Shown one piece after another: positions 1 to 6,883 of a DNA stretch of 18,616 nt (the first letter of the stretch is position 1; each line of letters starts with the position of its first letter). The DNA lies in contig CAIPFZ010000023.1 in NCBI GenBank assembly GCA_903864515.1, forward strand, positions 1 through 18,616, given 5' to 3'. A program made the position numbers and the translations under genes. The DNA is from an uncultured bacterium (lineage in GTDB: Bacteria > Patescibacteriota > Minisyncoccia > Phycocordibacterales > CAIZLB01). A model generated the notes under the pieces. The model searched no databases and was not told the origin of the DNA. It worked only from the letters and a program-made list of their open reading frames with translations.

Positions 1-114
1 AGAGTCCATAGAAACTGCATCTTTGACAGCTCCTGTGTATTTCATAATGGCGTCAACGATGGTTGTTTTACCGTGGTCAACGTGGGCGATAATCGCGATG
101 TTTCGTATTTGCAT
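1..114 (-). CDS. typA: TypA/BipA translational GTPase, N-terminus only
   Basis: The reverse strand encodes 38 residues before the window edge, beginning MQIRNIAIIAHVDHGKTT. The HVDHGKTT stretch is the P-loop (G1) of translation-factor GTPases. The lead-in NIAIIAHVDHGKTTIVDAI matches the N-terminus of TypA/BipA better than LepA or EF-G. TypA is a ribosome-associated GTPase that helps 50S assembly and stress adaptation. The ATG at 112-114 lies 12 bases after a good minus-strand -10 box, so the start is well placed. The G2-G5 motifs and the C-terminal domain fall outside the window. LepA is the main alternative, but its N-terminus usually carries IRNFSIIAHIDHGKST. Confidence 0.85.
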   Translation of the reverse strand, partial: MQIRNIAIIAHVDHGKTTIVDAIMKYTGAVKDAVSMDS

Positions 115-126
115 AATTGAGGGTTC

Positions 127-155
127 ATTTAAACATTATTTTGACATTTTGGCAA
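127..155 (-). promoter_or_regulatory. Promoter of typA
   Basis: On the minus strand, TTGCCA (150-155) is separated by 17 bases from TTAAAT (127-132), which is preceded by TG at the extended -10 position. The expected transcription start is about 5 bases before the ATG, giving a nearly leaderless mRNA. Confidence 0.55.
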
Positions 156-267
156 CCAAATTGGTAAAAAGAATATTGTTTTACAGCCTATTATACAGAA
201 TATACATTAATATGGCTTTAAATAAGGGTTATAGGTTTGGAAGTGTAAGGATATAATGGTTTATCTA

Positions 268-294
268 TTGACATTCTGTCTTATATGTTATACA
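268..294 (+). promoter_or_regulatory. Promoter of the small membrane protein / secreted protein pair
   Basis: A consensus TTGACA (268-273) lies 15 bases before TATACA (289-294), which has the extended TG at 286-287. Transcription would begin near 301, only about six bases before the ATG at 307. This excludes the upstream in-frame ATG at 256. A second TATAAT at 252-257 has no convincing -35. Confidence 0.55.
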
Positions 295-306
295 GTGCCT
301 AGCGGT

Positions 307-543
307 ATGACATACAGAACATTGACACTGCCTCTATTGGGAATCATCTTGTTTTTTGCTGCGTATCTTGCGTGGCCAAAGATGGATGATTCAAAAGCAC
401 CTCTTCAGCAAAAGCTTGTTTCGATGCCGACGGCAACGCCGCATCGTGAGAAAGCTGAACCGAAGAAGGAGACAAAAACGAAAAAAATTCCGGTCAGATT
501 CGGGCTTAAGGCCTCGTTTATCGACCCGAACACAAACAAGTAA
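307..543 (+). CDS. Small single-pass membrane protein, unknown
   Basis: This 78-residue protein is not recognised as any family. It begins MTYRTLTLPLLGIILFFAAY. One hydrophobic segment spans about residues 8-23. It is followed by a hydrophilic tail with a Lys/Glu-rich stretch (about 45-62) and no clear fold. I chose the ATG at 307, not the in-frame ATG at 256, because a TTGACA / extended -10 promoter lies between them and would start RNA near 301. The gene ends 36 bases before the secreted-protein gene at 580, with no terminator between, so the two are probably co-transcribed. By inference it is a membrane anchor or accessory partner of the secreted protein. It could be extended by 17 residues if 256 were used. 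Confidence 0.6.
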   Translation: MTYRTLTLPLLGIILFFAAYLAWPKMDDSKAPLQQKLVSMPTATPHREKAEPKKETKTKKIPVRFGLKASFIDPNTNK

Positions 544-579
544 GAAAACACAACACCAACAATACAGAAATACAGAGAT

Positions 580-1590
580 ATGAAAAAACAAATCAGGGCT
601 ATGCTCTTGGCGCTGTGCGTTACTTCCAGTATCGCAACAGCACAGACTCCGCCAACCCCAACATCAGTCGTTCCAAGCTATCTACCGATTGGTAAGATGG
701 CTATCGCGGAGGCGTTGGCTAAGGCGGGTAAAGTGGAGATTTTCACCTCGGCACCCAGTGCCGATGAAAATTTCCTAGTTCTCCTAGATTTTGACGATGT
801 CCAGTCAACTCAGGACATAATCGATAAACTGGACGAAGTTCAGCCATTTGTGGAGATTAATGACCCAAAGGACACAATCACCACAACGGCGACCATCTAC
901 AACCGAGATTGTACCAAGAAACTGTTCATCGGAACCGCCTCCTTCAAAATGGAGAAAGTTGGATACGATAGTGACGGGGAGCCTGTTTATCAGACCCCGG
1001 CACATGCCGGTTTCCTGTACTTTGAGCTGTTGTTCGGATGGATGCCGTTCCCTGGCGCTACTGAAGCTTGGGCTGTTGACCTCAATGGTCAGTGGCTTAA
1101 CCTTCGTTGTGCTAACGAACAGATTCTAATTCCAGGATGGATGAATCTAAGTAACATTTCAGAAATTGTGATCAATGGAGTTTGGCGGTATGACATGAAT
1201 ACCGGCCTACTTCTTACCCCACAAGGTTCTAGGACCAAGTTCTGTGAAGTGTACTTTGAAGGGCTGAGACAGGCTTACGCTGACTCAGACGGAACCGTGA
1301 GAATATATGCTCAGCCTCGTTACGGGTACGTGCAGTTGACTGAGTACAAAAACACAAAGGGGGTATTCCGACTCGACTTCACCAGTGGAGAACAGTATGA
1401 TTACACCAAGCCAATTGTAGTTCGCGTTGCCACACTTGATGACCTCAAGAGTGGTCGTGGATGGAAGACTTACAACTTCCCTGAAGACGGACTGGAGTTG
1501 GATCTACCGGTTGGAATTTACTACATCTACCCAGAATATGACACCAAGGACTTTGGGTGGGGAATTCCAACAATTATCGCCCAGGGCTAA
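580..1590 (+). CDS. Secreted protein of unknown function
   Basis: This 336-residue protein is not recognised. It starts with a clear Sec signal peptide: MKKQIR, then a hydrophobic core at about residues 7-18, then an A-x-A site (A19-T20-A21) with likely cleavage before Q22. There is no lipobox and no later membrane segment, so release or surface exposure is expected. The mature part is rich in aromatic residues and short alternating polar/hydrophobic runs, suggesting beta-sheet modules, and has three cysteines (C111, C177, C222). The leader at 544-579 is A/C-rich and unstructured, without Shine-Dalgarno, and the ATG directly follows GAGAT. Codon use is visibly richer in G/C than in the exporter operon that follows. 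It shares a transcription unit with the small membrane protein upstream and is closed by a perfect hairpin terminator. Confidence 0.75.
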   Translation: MKKQIRAMLLALCVTSSIATAQTPPTPTSVVPSYLPIGKMAIAEALAKAGKVEIFTSAPSADENFLVLLDFDDVQSTQDIIDKLDEVQPFVEINDPKDTITTTATIYNRDCTKKLFIGTASFKMEKVGYDSDGEPVYQTPAHAGFLYFELLFGWMPFPGATEAWAVDLNGQWLNLRCANEQILIPGWMNLSNISEIVINGVWRYDMNTGLLLTPQGSRTKFCEVYFEGLRQAYADSDGTVRIYAQPRYGYVQLTEYKNTKGVFRLDFTSGEQYDYTKPIVVRVATLDDLKSGRGWKTYNFPEDGLELDLPVGIYYIYPEYDTKDFGWGIPTIIAQG

Positions 1591-1620
1591 TCACCCTACA
1601 ACAAAAAAGATTTGACGGCC

Positions 1621-1648
1621 CCCGGGAGCACTACTGCTCCCGGGTTTT
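1621..1648 (+). terminator. Rho-independent terminator after the secreted-protein gene
   Basis: A perfect 10-bp stem, CCCGGGAGCA (1621-1630) with TGCTCCCGGG (1635-1644), has loop CTAC and is followed by TTTTCT. It lies 30 bases after the stop codon at 1590. Confidence 0.9.
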
Positions 1649-1682
1649 CTATTTATATATTTAAATAATTTAGTTCAATTGT

Positions 1683-1712
1683 TTGGAGAGTATATTAAAA
1701 ATATGCTATAAT
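1683..1712 (+). promoter_or_regulatory. Promoter of the MacAB-like operon
   Basis: TTGGAG (1683-1688) lies 18 bases before a perfect extended -10, TGCTATAAT (1704-1712). The ATG follows 10 bases after the -10, so the mRNA has a leader of only a few bases. Confidence 0.7.
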
Positions 1713-1722
1713 TATTCCAAAT

Positions 1723-3270
1723 ATGAAAATAAACATGAAAAAGTTTTTTAATAAGTTTTGGTCTGTCTTGAAATTGAAGAAAGTGTATCTTCCTTTAATT
1801 CTAATTATTCTTGTAGTTATTTATTTTAGATCTTTCTCTTCTAATTCCTCTACTGAAACTATAATCACACTTGAACCATCTACTTTCGTTCAAGAAGTTT
1901 CTGTTACTGGTAAGGTGCAGGCGGCTAATAATGTTGATATGGGGTTTGAGGCTGTAGGAAGAGTTTCTAAGGTGAATGCAAAGGTTGGTCAGCAGGTTAG
2001 AAAAGGCGACTTGCTCGTCTCACTTGCAAACGGTGACGCTGCTGGATCTGTCTTGCAACGTCAGGCTAATCTTGATGATCTTTTGAATGGTTCCCGCAAG
2101 GAAGATATTTCTATTGCAGAATCAGATGTTCAGTCAGCTCAATCTACATTAGATCAAAACACTCAAGCGCTGGTTGATAAAATAAAAGAAGTTTATTCTG
2201 TCGCAGATGATGCTATAAAAACAAAAGCTGATCAGTTATTTACAAACGCTAGAACTGTAAATCCAGAAGTTGTTGTGTTTAATAATGGTCGTGATGATTT
2301 CTTTAATCTTAAAATAACTATAAATTCAAAGAGAGTTAAGGTAGGTGAAAATCTGAGTGCGCTTTCTTTAAAGAATTCGTCATTGTCTGTTTCAAATATA
2401 AATGACGGCTATATTAGTCAAACTAGAGAGACTCTTTCTTTGGTTAAATCTCTCCTTGATGATTTATCTATGGTTGCATCTTCTATACAAGAAAATGTCG
2501 GTGTTTCTCAAAGTACAATTGATGGATATAAAAATAGTATTTCTTCAGCGAGGACTTCAATTAATGCAGTATCTTTGGGTCTAACAAATGCAGAGCAAAG
2601 TTATAATGTAAGTAAGTCTGGGCTTGAGAGAGCAAGACAACAATTAGCATTAAAGAAAGCTGGTTCTACCGCGGATGAAATTAAGGCTGCTCGTGCTCAG
2701 CTTCAATCAGCACAAGCAATTCTTGCAAAGACTTTAATTACAGCTCCATTTGATGGAATTGTTACAAAAATGGACGCCAAAGAAGGGGAGAGTGTGAATC
2801 TTGGATCTACTTATGTATCAATGATAAGCGCAGCAAATTTTGAAGTAGAGAGTTATGTTTCTGAATCTGATATTGCAAAAGTTAAGGTTGGGCAACCCGC
2901 AAGAATTACTCTTGATACTTATGGAAAAGATGTAATTTTTCCCGCAAGTGTATATGAAGTTGATCCAGCAGAAACTGTGCTTGATGGAGTGACAACATAT
3001 AAGATTAAATTATCATTCAATCAATCAGATGAAAGAATTAGATCTGGTATGACAGCAAATATTACTATTGAAACTTCAAACAAGCCTGCAACTTTCGTGA
3101 TTCCCCAAGAAGCATTATTCTTGAGTGCTGGACAGAAGATGGTCACAATTGATCAGGGTGGTAATAGAGTTGATAAAAAAGTGGAGACTGGAGGATTGAA
3201 TGCATCGGGTGAGATTGAAATAATTTCTGGATTAATGACTGGTGACAGATTGGTTGTAAAAAATAAATAG
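1723..3270 (+). CDS. MacA/HlyD-type periplasmic adaptor (membrane fusion protein)
   Basis: This 515-residue protein is the adaptor of an ABC exporter. A single membrane segment at about residues 21-38 anchors it. The first half of the barrel-sandwich (lipoyl-like) hybrid domain is at about 58-103 (GRVSKVNAKVGQQVRKGD). A long helical hairpin follows at about 110-335. The second lipoyl half is at about 336-368 (TAPFDGIVTKMDAKEGE), and beta-barrel and membrane-proximal domains run to the C-terminus. It is longer than typical MacA (near 370 residues) because the hairpin carries an extra helical insert at about 150-300. The ATG at 1723 directly follows an extended -10 promoter; an internal ATG at 1735 is possible. 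It heads a three-gene unit with the permease and ATPase. No TolC-like outer-membrane gene is present, as expected if the cell has a single membrane. The substrate cannot be read from sequence. Confidence 0.88.
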   Translation: MKINMKKFFNKFWSVLKLKKVYLPLILIILVVIYFRSFSSNSSTETIITLEPSTFVQEVSVTGKVQAANNVDMGFEAVGRVSKVNAKVGQQVRKGDLLVSLANGDAAGSVLQRQANLDDLLNGSRKEDISIAESDVQSAQSTLDQNTQALVDKIKEVYSVADDAIKTKADQLFTNARTVNPEVVVFNNGRDDFFNLKITINSKRVKVGENLSALSLKNSSLSVSNINDGYISQTRETLSLVKSLLDDLSMVASSIQENVGVSQSTIDGYKNSISSARTSINAVSLGLTNAEQSYNVSKSGLERARQQLALKKAGSTADEIKAARAQLQSAQAILAKTLITAPFDGIVTKMDAKEGESVNLGSTYVSMISAANFEVESYVSESDIAKVKVGQPARITLDTYGKDVIFPASVYEVDPAETVLDGVTTYKIKLSFNQSDERIRSGMTANITIETSNKPATFVIPQEALFLSAGQKMVTIDQGGNRVDKKVETGGLNASGEIEIISGLMTGDRLVVKNK

Positions 3271-3315
3271 GAATAATTTGGATAGTTTACCTGTTTGATA
3301 AAAAGAATTAAAAAA

Positions 3316-4590
3316 ATGCTTCCAACAAAGAATAATATAAATATCTGGAGAGTTGGTTTCTTCCTGGCTTACAGGCAGATTAAGCGTGCCAATCTTTGGA
3401 CTACAATTCTGATTGTCGCTGTAATGGCACTTACGTTTCTAAATCTTGTTGTCGTCAATGGAGTTCTTGTTGGTCTAATACAGGGGTCTGTTGAGGCACA
3501 TAGAGACAGAGGAACGGGAGATATTGCAATTACTAAGCTTACACAAAAGACTGAGATTGAGAGAACCGAAGATATTTTAAATGTATTGAGTGGATTATCT
3601 CAAGTGGAGCATGTTGCAACTAGGTATACTGGAACAGGTTCAATAAATGCTGATTATAGAAAAAAATTAAGACAAGATCAGGCTCCAAATAGAGTTGGTG
3701 GAACAATTGCGGGAATTGATGCTATTAATGAAGACAAAATTAATGGTCTTTCAAAATATATTGTTGAAGGAAGTTATTTGCAAGAGAATGACGCTGATGG
3801 AATAATTCTTGGTGCAACATTACTTTATAAATATACCCCTGTTGAGTCTGCAGGATTTCAGACCCTAAAGGATGTGAAGATTGGGGATAGATTGAAGATT
3901 ACGGTTGGTAAGAATTCTAAAGAAGTAATACTGCGAGGTGTTATTAAGACAAAGGTTGATACAAATGACTTTAGAATTTTCATGATAGAAAGTGAGGCAA
4001 AGAAATTGATTGGTAAAAATAATATTAATGCCGATGAAATATTTGTTAAACTTAAACCTGGTTCATCTTTAGTTGATGCTGCTAAGGTTCAGCAAATACT
4101 TTTCAATAATAATTTTGATGAAGGGGCGAAGATTCAGACATGGCTTGAAGCTCAACCTAAGTTTTTAAGTGACCTTATATCTACCTTTGCTCTTCTTGGA
4201 AACTTGATTGGATCAATTGGAATTGCTGTTGCATCAATTACAATATTTATTGTGATTTTCGTTAATGCTATTACTCGTAAAAAGTTCATTGGAATATTGA
4301 AGGGAATTGGAATTGATTCCAAGTCAATTGAAATTTCTTATGTCCTTCAGTCAATTTTCTACGCTTTGGCTGGGTCTATAATCGGATTTGTGATTCTATA
4401 TGGATTTTTGGTTCCATTTGTTGACGCACACCCAATTAATTTCCCATTTAGTGATGGTATAATTTATGCGCCACTAACTGGTACTTTTGTAAGAGCAATT
4501 ATATTAATGATAACTACTGTTATAGCTGGATACATACCAGCAAGAATTATTGTTAAAAAGAATACATTAGATTCAATTTTGGGTCGATAG
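3316..4590 (+). CDS. MacB/FtsX-family ABC exporter permease
   Basis: This membrane subunit has the FtsX/MacB layout. One transmembrane helix near the N-terminus (TTILIVAVMALTFLNLVVV) is followed by a large extracytoplasmic domain of roughly 220 residues. Three C-terminal helices follow (around 4200-4270, 4330-4410 and 4490-4550), ending in the basic tail typical of these permeases. It forms the transmembrane part of a mechanotransmission-type exporter with the adaptor upstream and the ATPase downstream. Unlike E. coli MacB, the ATPase is a separate protein. The start is uncertain: an in-frame TTG at 3295 would add seven residues. I prefer the ATG because no Shine-Dalgarno supports the TTG. 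It begins 45 bases after the adaptor stop, in the same operon. Confidence 0.85.
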   Translation: MLPTKNNINIWRVGFFLAYRQIKRANLWTTILIVAVMALTFLNLVVVNGVLVGLIQGSVEAHRDRGTGDIAITKLTQKTEIERTEDILNVLSGLSQVEHVATRYTGTGSINADYRKKLRQDQAPNRVGGTIAGIDAINEDKINGLSKYIVEGSYLQENDADGIILGATLLYKYTPVESAGFQTLKDVKIGDRLKITVGKNSKEVILRGVIKTKVDTNDFRIFMIESEAKKLIGKNNINADEIFVKLKPGSSLVDAAKVQQILFNNNFDEGAKIQTWLEAQPKFLSDLISTFALLGNLIGSIGIAVASITIFIVIFVNAITRKKFIGILKGIGIDSKSIEISYVLQSIFYALAGSIIGFVILYGFLVPFVDAHPINFPFSDGIIYAPLTGTFVRAIILMITTVIAGYIPARIIVKKNTLDSILGR

Positions 4591-4625
4591 ATATTTTATA
4601 AACATCTAATATTTAAAAAAACAAA

Positions 4626-5384
4626 ATGAGTAATAAAATTAAAAAAACATCAGGGGACGGAGCAAAGGAAAGTATTCTTATTGGTGATTCTTGGAAAAAG
4701 AAGATTACCAAAAAAGGTGATTATATAATTAGTACAAAAAGTCTTAAGAAAACTTTCTTGGATGGGCTCAAGGAAACTACAGTACTTAAAGGTGTTGATT
4801 TAAATATTAAAAGTGGTGAATTTATCTCCATTATGGGTCGCTCAGGTGCTGGAAAAAGTACATTGCTATATCAGATAAGTTTGTTAGATCATCCAACTTC
4901 AGGAGAGATTGTCATTGATGGACTTGATGCACATAATCTATCCAGTGAAGATAGGGTAAAATTTAGATTGCATAAATTGGGATATGTCTTTCAAGATTAC
5001 GCTCTACTACCTGATCTAACAGCGGGGGAGAATGTTGCTGTACCCTTAATAATGCAAGGGTATACTAAAGAGGAGGCTAACAAAATTGCACAGGAGAATT
5101 TAGCTGAGGTTGGACTTGAAACTAAATTCAATAATTTGCCGTCAAAACTTTCCGGTGGAGAACAGCAAAGAGTTTCTATTGCTCGTGCTATTGCCCATTC
5201 ACCAACAATTCTATTTGCCGATGAACCAACAGCCAACTTGGACAATGAATCATCTGAGATGATAATGCAGATTTTTAAGAAATTACACAAAGAAGGTCAA
5301 ACAATTGTGATGGTTACTCACGAGGAAGAGTATGGTCAGTTTACAGATAGAGTTATAAAAATGAGTGATGGAATGATTGTATAA
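4626..5384 (+). CDS. ABC exporter ATPase, LolD/MacB type
   Basis: This 252-residue nucleotide-binding subunit powers the exporter encoded just upstream. All motifs are intact: Walker A GRSGAGKST (71-79), Q-loop glutamine at 123 (VFQDYALLPDLTAGENV), signature LSGGEQQR (175-182), Walker B ILFADE (195-200) with catalytic E200, D-loop ANLD, and switch histidine H232 (VTHEE). The LTAGENV and ADEPTANLD wording is typical of the LolD/MacB/FtsE clade. About 33 residues precede the ABC fold, more than in the usual LolD-type protein; this leader is Lys-rich and probably disordered. The gene lies 35 bases after the permease and is the last of its operon, closed by the hairpin at 5430. Confidence 0.92.
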   Translation: MSNKIKKTSGDGAKESILIGDSWKKKITKKGDYIISTKSLKKTFLDGLKETTVLKGVDLNIKSGEFISIMGRSGAGKSTLLYQISLLDHPTSGEIVIDGLDAHNLSSEDRVKFRLHKLGYVFQDYALLPDLTAGENVAVPLIMQGYTKEEANKIAQENLAEVGLETKFNNLPSKLSGGEQQRVSIARAIAHSPTILFADEPTANLDNESSEMIMQIFKKLHKEGQTIVMVTHEEEYGQFTDRVIKMSDGMIV

Positions 5385-5429
5385 AACTCCTTTCTCCTTG
5401 TATCTAGTTTTTTCATAAATAACAATTCA

Positions 5430-5459
5430 ATATCCACGCCCTCCGGTGTGGATATTTTT
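5430..5459 (+). terminator. Terminator of the MacAB-like operon
   Basis: ATATCCACGCC (5430-5440) pairs with GGTGTGGATAT (5445-5455) around loop CTCC. This gives an 11-bp stem with one G-U pair, followed by four more T's. Confidence 0.85.
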
Positions 5460-5460
5460 G

Positions 5461-5489
5461 TTGAATAAATATATCGTATATGATATAAA
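5461..5489 (+). promoter_or_regulatory. Promoter of the serine hydrolase gene
   Basis: TTGAAT (5461-5466), 17 bases, then TATAAA (5484-5489) with an extended -10 TG at 5481-5482. It begins directly after the preceding terminator. Predicted RNA start is near 5496, about 90 bases before the ATG. A weaker TAGAAT at 5571-5576 could give a leaderless transcript instead. Confidence 0.6.
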
Positions 5490-5495
5490 AAATAT

Positions 5496-5585
5496 AGACG
5501 CATTTTGTGTCTGTTAAGGCAATGTGCCAAAATAGATTTAACAAAAAGAACAAAAGAAAATCAAACAAAATAGAATCCAAGAATC
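5496..5585 (+). promoter_or_regulatory. Structured 5' leader of the serine hydrolase
   Basis: From the predicted RNA start the leader opens with hairpin AGACGC / GTGTCT (5496-5512, loop ATTTT). A small hairpin GGCA / TGCC follows at 5518-5528. The rest is an A-rich, unstructured run up to the ATG with no Shine-Dalgarno. An ATG at 5522 opens a 26-codon basic reading frame that overlaps the main start in another frame. The hairpin at the extreme 5' end could protect the mRNA; this is inference. Confidence 0.35.
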
Positions 5586-6749
5586 ATGAATACGTTACGT
5601 AAAGTTAATTTTATGCCAGGTGTGGGAGATGCATATCTTCCTCTCCTTGTTACCCAAGCTTGTGCCCGCCAATATTGCAGTGGTGCTGTTTGCGGAGTTG
5701 TGAAAGGGAATGAAGTGATAACCTTTCCAGCGGGATTTCATTCGTCCTGTGGATCTGGAGCTAAAGCGGTGGTCTCCGATGGGTCACTTTTTGACGTTGC
5801 TTCAGTTACTAAGAGCATTCCAATAGCACTCCTTGTGTTGTGGGCTATTACTGAGGGGTATATTTCACTCAACAGTGATGTCCGTTCTTTCTTCCCAAAA
5901 CTTCAGGTTAATCATGGAGAGAATCCCACAATTAGAGATTTACTTTCTTATGCGTGTAGGTTTGATCTGGATTACATTGAATCTCCGTACACGGGGTATG
6001 GGGACAGAGAGGCTTTGATGGATATAATATTGTCTGCTAACGTTACCGTTCGGCACACAATGTTTTATGGAAATTACCCTCCAATCCTTCTCGGGTTAAT
6101 TCTTGAGAAGGTGACGGGGAAAACAATTCAGCAATTGTCTCAAGATGTAATCTTTGGTCCACTGGGAATGACTTCTTCAACCTTCAGTCCGCCTGATGAT
6201 GAAATTCTCGTGGTCCAAACTGAGATTGATCCTGTTACGCAAAAGACCAGTTGTGGTAAGGTGCATGACGAATTAACATCAGCCCTAGGTAGGCCAGGTT
6301 CAGCAGGACTATTTGCTAGCACAATTGATTTGTTGCGAGTAATGCGTTTTATGCTAGACGAGGGTGCTATTGGAACAAAGCAGATTATTGCTCCAGAATT
6401 GATCCGACAAATTGGAATAAATCAATTCAAGCAAGGTGGTGGTTTCGGGCTCGGTTTCGGGCTCTGGCCAGTTTTTGCTAATGGTTTTGATGATGATGGG
6501 GTTGATCTCTGTGGTCTTGACCCCAATATGCTTAAGGGCGCCTTCTTCAAAAATGGATATACAGGATGTACTGTCTTTGCTTTTCCTAAGCTGGACCTTG
6601 GGATGGTAATTAACACAAATCATGTTCATCCTGTTAGGAGGAATAGTTCACTGTGGATTAATCGATTCAGATATACCCTTGCTGTAACTGCTGTGACGGG
6701 TGTTGTTCCACGTAGTGCCAAACTACTGTGGGATGACCGCGTGAGTTGA
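5586..6749 (+). CDS. Serine beta-lactamase-like hydrolase (PBP4B/YfeW type)
   Basis: This 387-residue protein belongs to the beta-lactamase / low-molecular-weight PBP / esterase superfamily. The nucleophile motif is S73-V-T-K76 (DVASVTKS). The second motif is Y161-G-N163. The third is G324-Y-T-G327, with tyrosine where H or K is usual. VHDELTSALGRPGSAGLF (about 227-243) resembles the VHDE...GHAGLF block of the YfeW/PBP4B group. Family members act as D-Ala carboxypeptidases, esterases or peptidases on amide or ester substrates. There is no signal peptide or membrane segment, so the product looks cytoplasmic. It contains eight cysteines. It stands alone between two terminator-like hairpins with its own promoter, is richer in G/C than its neighbours, and ends in TGA. 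True antibiotic resistance is not indicated. Confidence 0.85.
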   Translation: MNTLRKVNFMPGVGDAYLPLLVTQACARQYCSGAVCGVVKGNEVITFPAGFHSSCGSGAKAVVSDGSLFDVASVTKSIPIALLVLWAITEGYISLNSDVRSFFPKLQVNHGENPTIRDLLSYACRFDLDYIESPYTGYGDREALMDIILSANVTVRHTMFYGNYPPILLGLILEKVTGKTIQQLSQDVIFGPLGMTSSTFSPPDDEILVVQTEIDPVTQKTSCGKVHDELTSALGRPGSAGLFASTIDLLRVMRFMLDEGAIGTKQIIAPELIRQIGINQFKQGGGFGLGFGLWPVFANGFDDDGVDLCGLDPNMLKGAFFKNGYTGCTVFAFPKLDLGMVINTNHVHPVRRNSSLWINRFRYTLAVTAVTGVVPRSAKLLWDDRVS

Positions 6750-6769
6750 TCTGATTCTGAACAAATAAT

Positions 6770-6794
6770 GGCGCAGCCCCGGAGGGGCTGCGCC
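6770..6794 (+). terminator. GC-rich hairpin after the serine hydrolase
   Basis: A perfect 11-bp stem, GGCGCAGCCCC (6770-6780) with GGGGCTGCGCC (6784-6794), has loop GGA. The 3' flank is AT-rich (ATAATTCATTATATG) rather than a clean T-run. It is probably a terminator, and also a strong 3' RNA-stabilising structure. Confidence 0.7.
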
Positions 6795-6848
6795 ATAATT
6801 CATTATATGTTTTTATAATTCGACAATGAAAATATCACAAAACCACTC

Positions 6849-6875
6849 TTGCTTATACATTTGTACTTTTATACA
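6849..6875 (+). promoter_or_regulatory. Probable promoter of mpl
   Basis: TTGCTT (6849-6854), 15 bases, then TATACA (6870-6875), ending eight bases before the ATG at 6884. The spacing is short and the match moderate, but its position fits the near-leaderless pattern of the other genes. Confidence 0.4.
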
Positions 6876-6883
6876 CTTAGTAA

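Noticed and set aside
256..306. In-frame ATG at 256 as the start of the small membrane protein.
   Set aside because: A TTGACA and extended -10 promoter lies at 268-294, inside that extension, and predicts RNA starting near 301; TATAAT overlaps the 256 ATG itself.
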